Below, one piece after another: positions 6,980-7,803 of a stretch of 7,803 bases of DNA. Position 1 is the first letter of the stretch. The number at the start of each line of letters is the position of its first letter. The position numbers were made by a program, and so were the translations under genes. The notes below the pieces were generated by a model. That model was not told the DNA's origin, made no database searches, and saw nothing but the letters and a program-made list of their open reading frames with translations. The DNA is from SIG622 sp045604705 (GTDB lineage: Bacteria; Bacillota; Clostridia; Oscillospirales; CAG-382): assembly GCA_045604705.1 (NCBI GenBank), contig JAZUOO010000063.1, forward strand, positions 1 through 7,803, given 5' to 3'.

Positions 6980-7020
6980 GGAATTCCACAGAAATTCCTT
7001 AAAGAGAATCTTTGATTCTC
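6980..7020 (-). terminator. Tandem hairpins downstream of the small membrane-protein gene, weak terminator candidate
   Basis: GAGAATC (7004-7010) pairs with GATTCTC (7014-7020) around TTT, 18 bases after the stop of the 7039-7560 gene. A second stem, GGAATT (6980-6985) with AATTCC (6993-6998), is next to it. On the - strand only TTT follows the first stem, so a real intrinsic terminator is doubtful; RNA 3'-end protection is an alternative. Confidence 0.35.
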
Positions 7021-7038
7021 CGATCTTGTCCCTAAATT

Positions 7039-7560
7039 CTATTCTGTCTCACTTCTCACCGTTTCCTCAACTCTTGTACCCATGACGCTATCGTCCGTAT
7101 TAAAGCTTTCGCCCACACCTGTGACCATGGAGATAACATAGGGGAACAGATTTGCACAGACAACAGCCACAACAATACAGGCAGCTATACCGCACAACAG
7201 CTTCCATAGCTTCATCTTTCCGCTGTCGTATCTTTTGAGTGCAAGCTCACGATTTTCCACAGGCAGAAAGTACTTCTGAAAGCCGCCTTTTTCGCGAAGC
7301 ACCGCGACTTCATCGGCAGAGTACACCGACCTTACGTATTTACTCAGCGAAGAACTGTCACCCAGCGACAATGCCACCAGGAATGCGTGTGGCTTTGAAT
7401 ATCCCAGATCCCTCAGTGATGCCGATTTTTCGGCACTGTCCAAGCCGTTTTCATCCAATTTTCGTATAAAACTACCCAATACCTTTCTTGAGTAGTAGGC
7501 ATAGATGGATGCGCAGATTATACCTGCGAAGATAATGTAAATCATAGTTTGTATTGTCAT
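7039..7560 (-). CDS. Small two-helix membrane protein of unknown function
   Basis: From the ATG at 7560 this encodes 173 residues. A hydrophobic helix at about 6-23 is followed by the basic YYSRKVLGSFIRK. A soluble middle (about 31-117) contains the short motifs LRDLGYSKPHAFLVALSLGD and GGFQKYFLPVENRELALKRY. A second helix lies at about 119-147, and an acidic tail ends TVRSETE. Positive charges next to both helices suggest the middle is cytoplasmic and both ends outside. I do not recognise the family and see no catalytic motif. GAGG on the - strand (7573-7570), 9 bases before ATG, fixes the start; the frame runs back to 7626 but without a better ribosome site. The gene is bracketed by inverted repeats and has two DnaA-box-like sites just upstream. 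Confidence 0.75.
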   Translation of the reverse strand: MTIQTMIYIIFAGIICASIYAYYSRKVLGSFIRKLDENGLDSAEKSASLRDLGYSKPHAFLVALSLGDSSSLSKYVRSVYSADEVAVLREKGGFQKYFLPVENRELALKRYDSGKMKLWKLLCGIAACIVVAVVCANLFPYVISMVTGVGESFNTDDSVMGTRVEETVRSETE

Positions 7561-7569
7561 GTTTTTATA

Positions 7570-7573
7570 CCTC
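7570..7573 (-). promoter_or_regulatory. Ribosome binding site deciding the small membrane-protein start
   Basis: GAGG read on the - strand, within TTTGAGGT, lies 9 bases before the ATG at 7560. It favours this start over the in-frame ATG at 7626, whose extra 22 residues are polar and lie across the DnaA-box-like sequences. Confidence 0.55.
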
Positions 7574-7583
7574 AAAATCAGAG

Positions 7584-7616
7584 TTTTCCACAGGTGGTTT
7601 TTCTGCGTGTGGATAA
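7584..7616. promoter_or_regulatory. Two inverted DnaA-box-like sites
   Basis: TGTGGATAA at 7608-7616 is the exact complement of the DnaA box TTATCCACA. TTTTCCACA at 7584-7592 differs from it by one base and faces the opposite way. They are 15 bases apart and lie 24-56 bases upstream of the ATG at 7560. Two sites alone do not make an origin, and no AT-rich unwinding region or dnaA/dnaN gene is visible; DnaA-dependent control or chance are alternatives. Confidence 0.45.
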
Positions 7617-7643
7617 GCCTTTGCACCCTAAAAGGATTGATTT

Positions 7644-7662
7644 AATTGCAACCGTTGCAATT
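7644..7662. repeat. Perfect 9-bp palindrome
   Basis: AATTGCAAC (7644-7652) and GTTGCAATT (7654-7662) are exact inverted repeats around a single C. The right arm plus CCTGC repeats, in reverse complement, the first 14 bases of the left intergenic repeat at 6883. It may be an operator or part of the same repeat family. Confidence 0.7.
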
Positions 7663-7664
7663 CC

Positions 7665-7726
7665 TGCACCCTCTCCGTCAGCTTTGCTGACACCTCTCCC
7701 ATGGGGAGAGGCAAGGTTTGTGCACC
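7665..7726. repeat. Nested-hairpin intergenic repeat flanked by direct TGCACC
   Basis: GTCAGC, TTT, GCTGAC forms a hairpin at 7677-7691. It is followed by CCTCTCCC, ATG, GGGAGAGG at 7693-7711. A further CCTCTCC at 7670-7676 could instead pair with GGAGAGG at 7705-7711 and enclose the first hairpin. TGCACC stands at both borders (7665-7670 and 7721-7726), as a target-site duplication would. No T-run follows on either strand, so it is not a terminator. From memory, repeats of this style are widely dispersed in Clostridia genomes. Confidence 0.6.
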
Positions 7727-7730
7727 TACA

Positions 7731-7761
7731 GAGCATTGTGCGGATTGTGATTATTGCAATT
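7731..7761 (-). repeat. Right copy of the intergenic inverted repeat
   Basis: On the - strand this reads AATTGCAATAATCACAATC and then CGCACAATGCTC. The last 12 bases are identical to 6908-6919 on the + strand; the rest matches with a few substitutions and one small gap. With the left copy it brackets the 7039-7560 gene. Confidence 0.7.
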
Positions 7762-7786
7762 TTCTCGCACCGCAGTGCGATATAAT
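7755..7786 (+). promoter_or_regulatory. Promoter-like site with long spacer containing a dyad
   Basis: TTGCAA (7755-7760) and a perfect TATAAT (7781-7786) are separated by 20 bp. Inside the spacer, TCGCAC (7765-7770) and GTGCGA (7775-7780) are a perfect 6-bp inverted repeat around CGCA. A long spacer with a central dyad is the layout of MerR-family-controlled promoters. It would read rightward into a gene outside the window, so it cannot be confirmed here. Confidence 0.35.
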
Positions 7787-7803
7787 AATTCAAAAGCGAA
7801 GCT

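Noticed and set aside
7561..7626. ATG at 7626 as start of the small membrane protein
   Set aside because: The added 22 residues are encoded by the DnaA-box-like region, and ATG at 7560 has a good GAGG site.
7578..7793. A 71-codon - strand open frame at the right edge
   Set aside because: It runs through palindromic repeats and promoter-like sequence and shows no ribosome site or protein pattern.
1..7803. CRISPR array, tRNA, rRNA, riboswitch, transposase or phage integrase
   Set aside because: No regularly spaced repeats, no recognisable RNA gene or riboswitch core, and no recombinase-like coding sequence was seen on either strand.

Overview
The window looks like chromosomal DNA of a low-to-mid GC Gram-positive anaerobe of the class Clostridia, probably near Ruminococcus and the Oscillospiraceae. 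This rests on strong AAAGGAG-type ribosome sites, the type of threonyl-tRNA synthetase, a secreted stalk-domain-like protein, and palindromic intergenic repeats of a kind I recall from that group. No database search was possible, so the placement is an inference.

Layout. Bases 1-246 are the 3' end of an unrecognised gene. A secreted protein with two stalk-like (copper amine oxidase N-terminal-like) repeats follows at 284-1615, then thrS at 1685-3622, all on the + strand. A hairpin with T-runs on both sides (3658-3689) closes thrS and can also serve the convergent gene from the right. That gene (3817-4617, - strand) encodes a sugar phosphate isomerase/epimerase-like TIM barrel. It is divergently paired with an AraC-family regulator (4863-5759, + strand). 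The shared control region carries two copies of ACAAAATG spaced 49 bp apart, one inside a palindrome. A terminator-like hairpin and an AT-rich, repeat-scarred gap follow. Next come two - strand genes: a membrane-anchored MORN-repeat protein (6050-6823, apparent TTG start) and a small two-helix membrane protein of unknown function (7039-7560).

How the genes relate. The regulator and isomerase form a plausible small sugar-response unit. thrS is unusual for a Firmicute in having only 69 bases upstream, with no room for a T-box, so it may share transcripts with the secreted-protein gene. The two membrane-protein genes share a strand but are separated by about 215 bases of repeats and hairpins, so a functional link is unproven.

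The least ordinary part is 6880-7803. Outward-facing inverted repeats bracket the small membrane-protein gene. Two DnaA-box-like sites, a nested palindromic repeat flanked by TGCACC on both sides, and a long-spacer promoter-like site with a dyad in the spacer lie upstream of that gene. I also see a sharp drop in GC within the partial gene near base 121. I did not find a convincing new defence, CRISPR or mobile system; the candidates are specific, checkable oddities rather than an established novel system.
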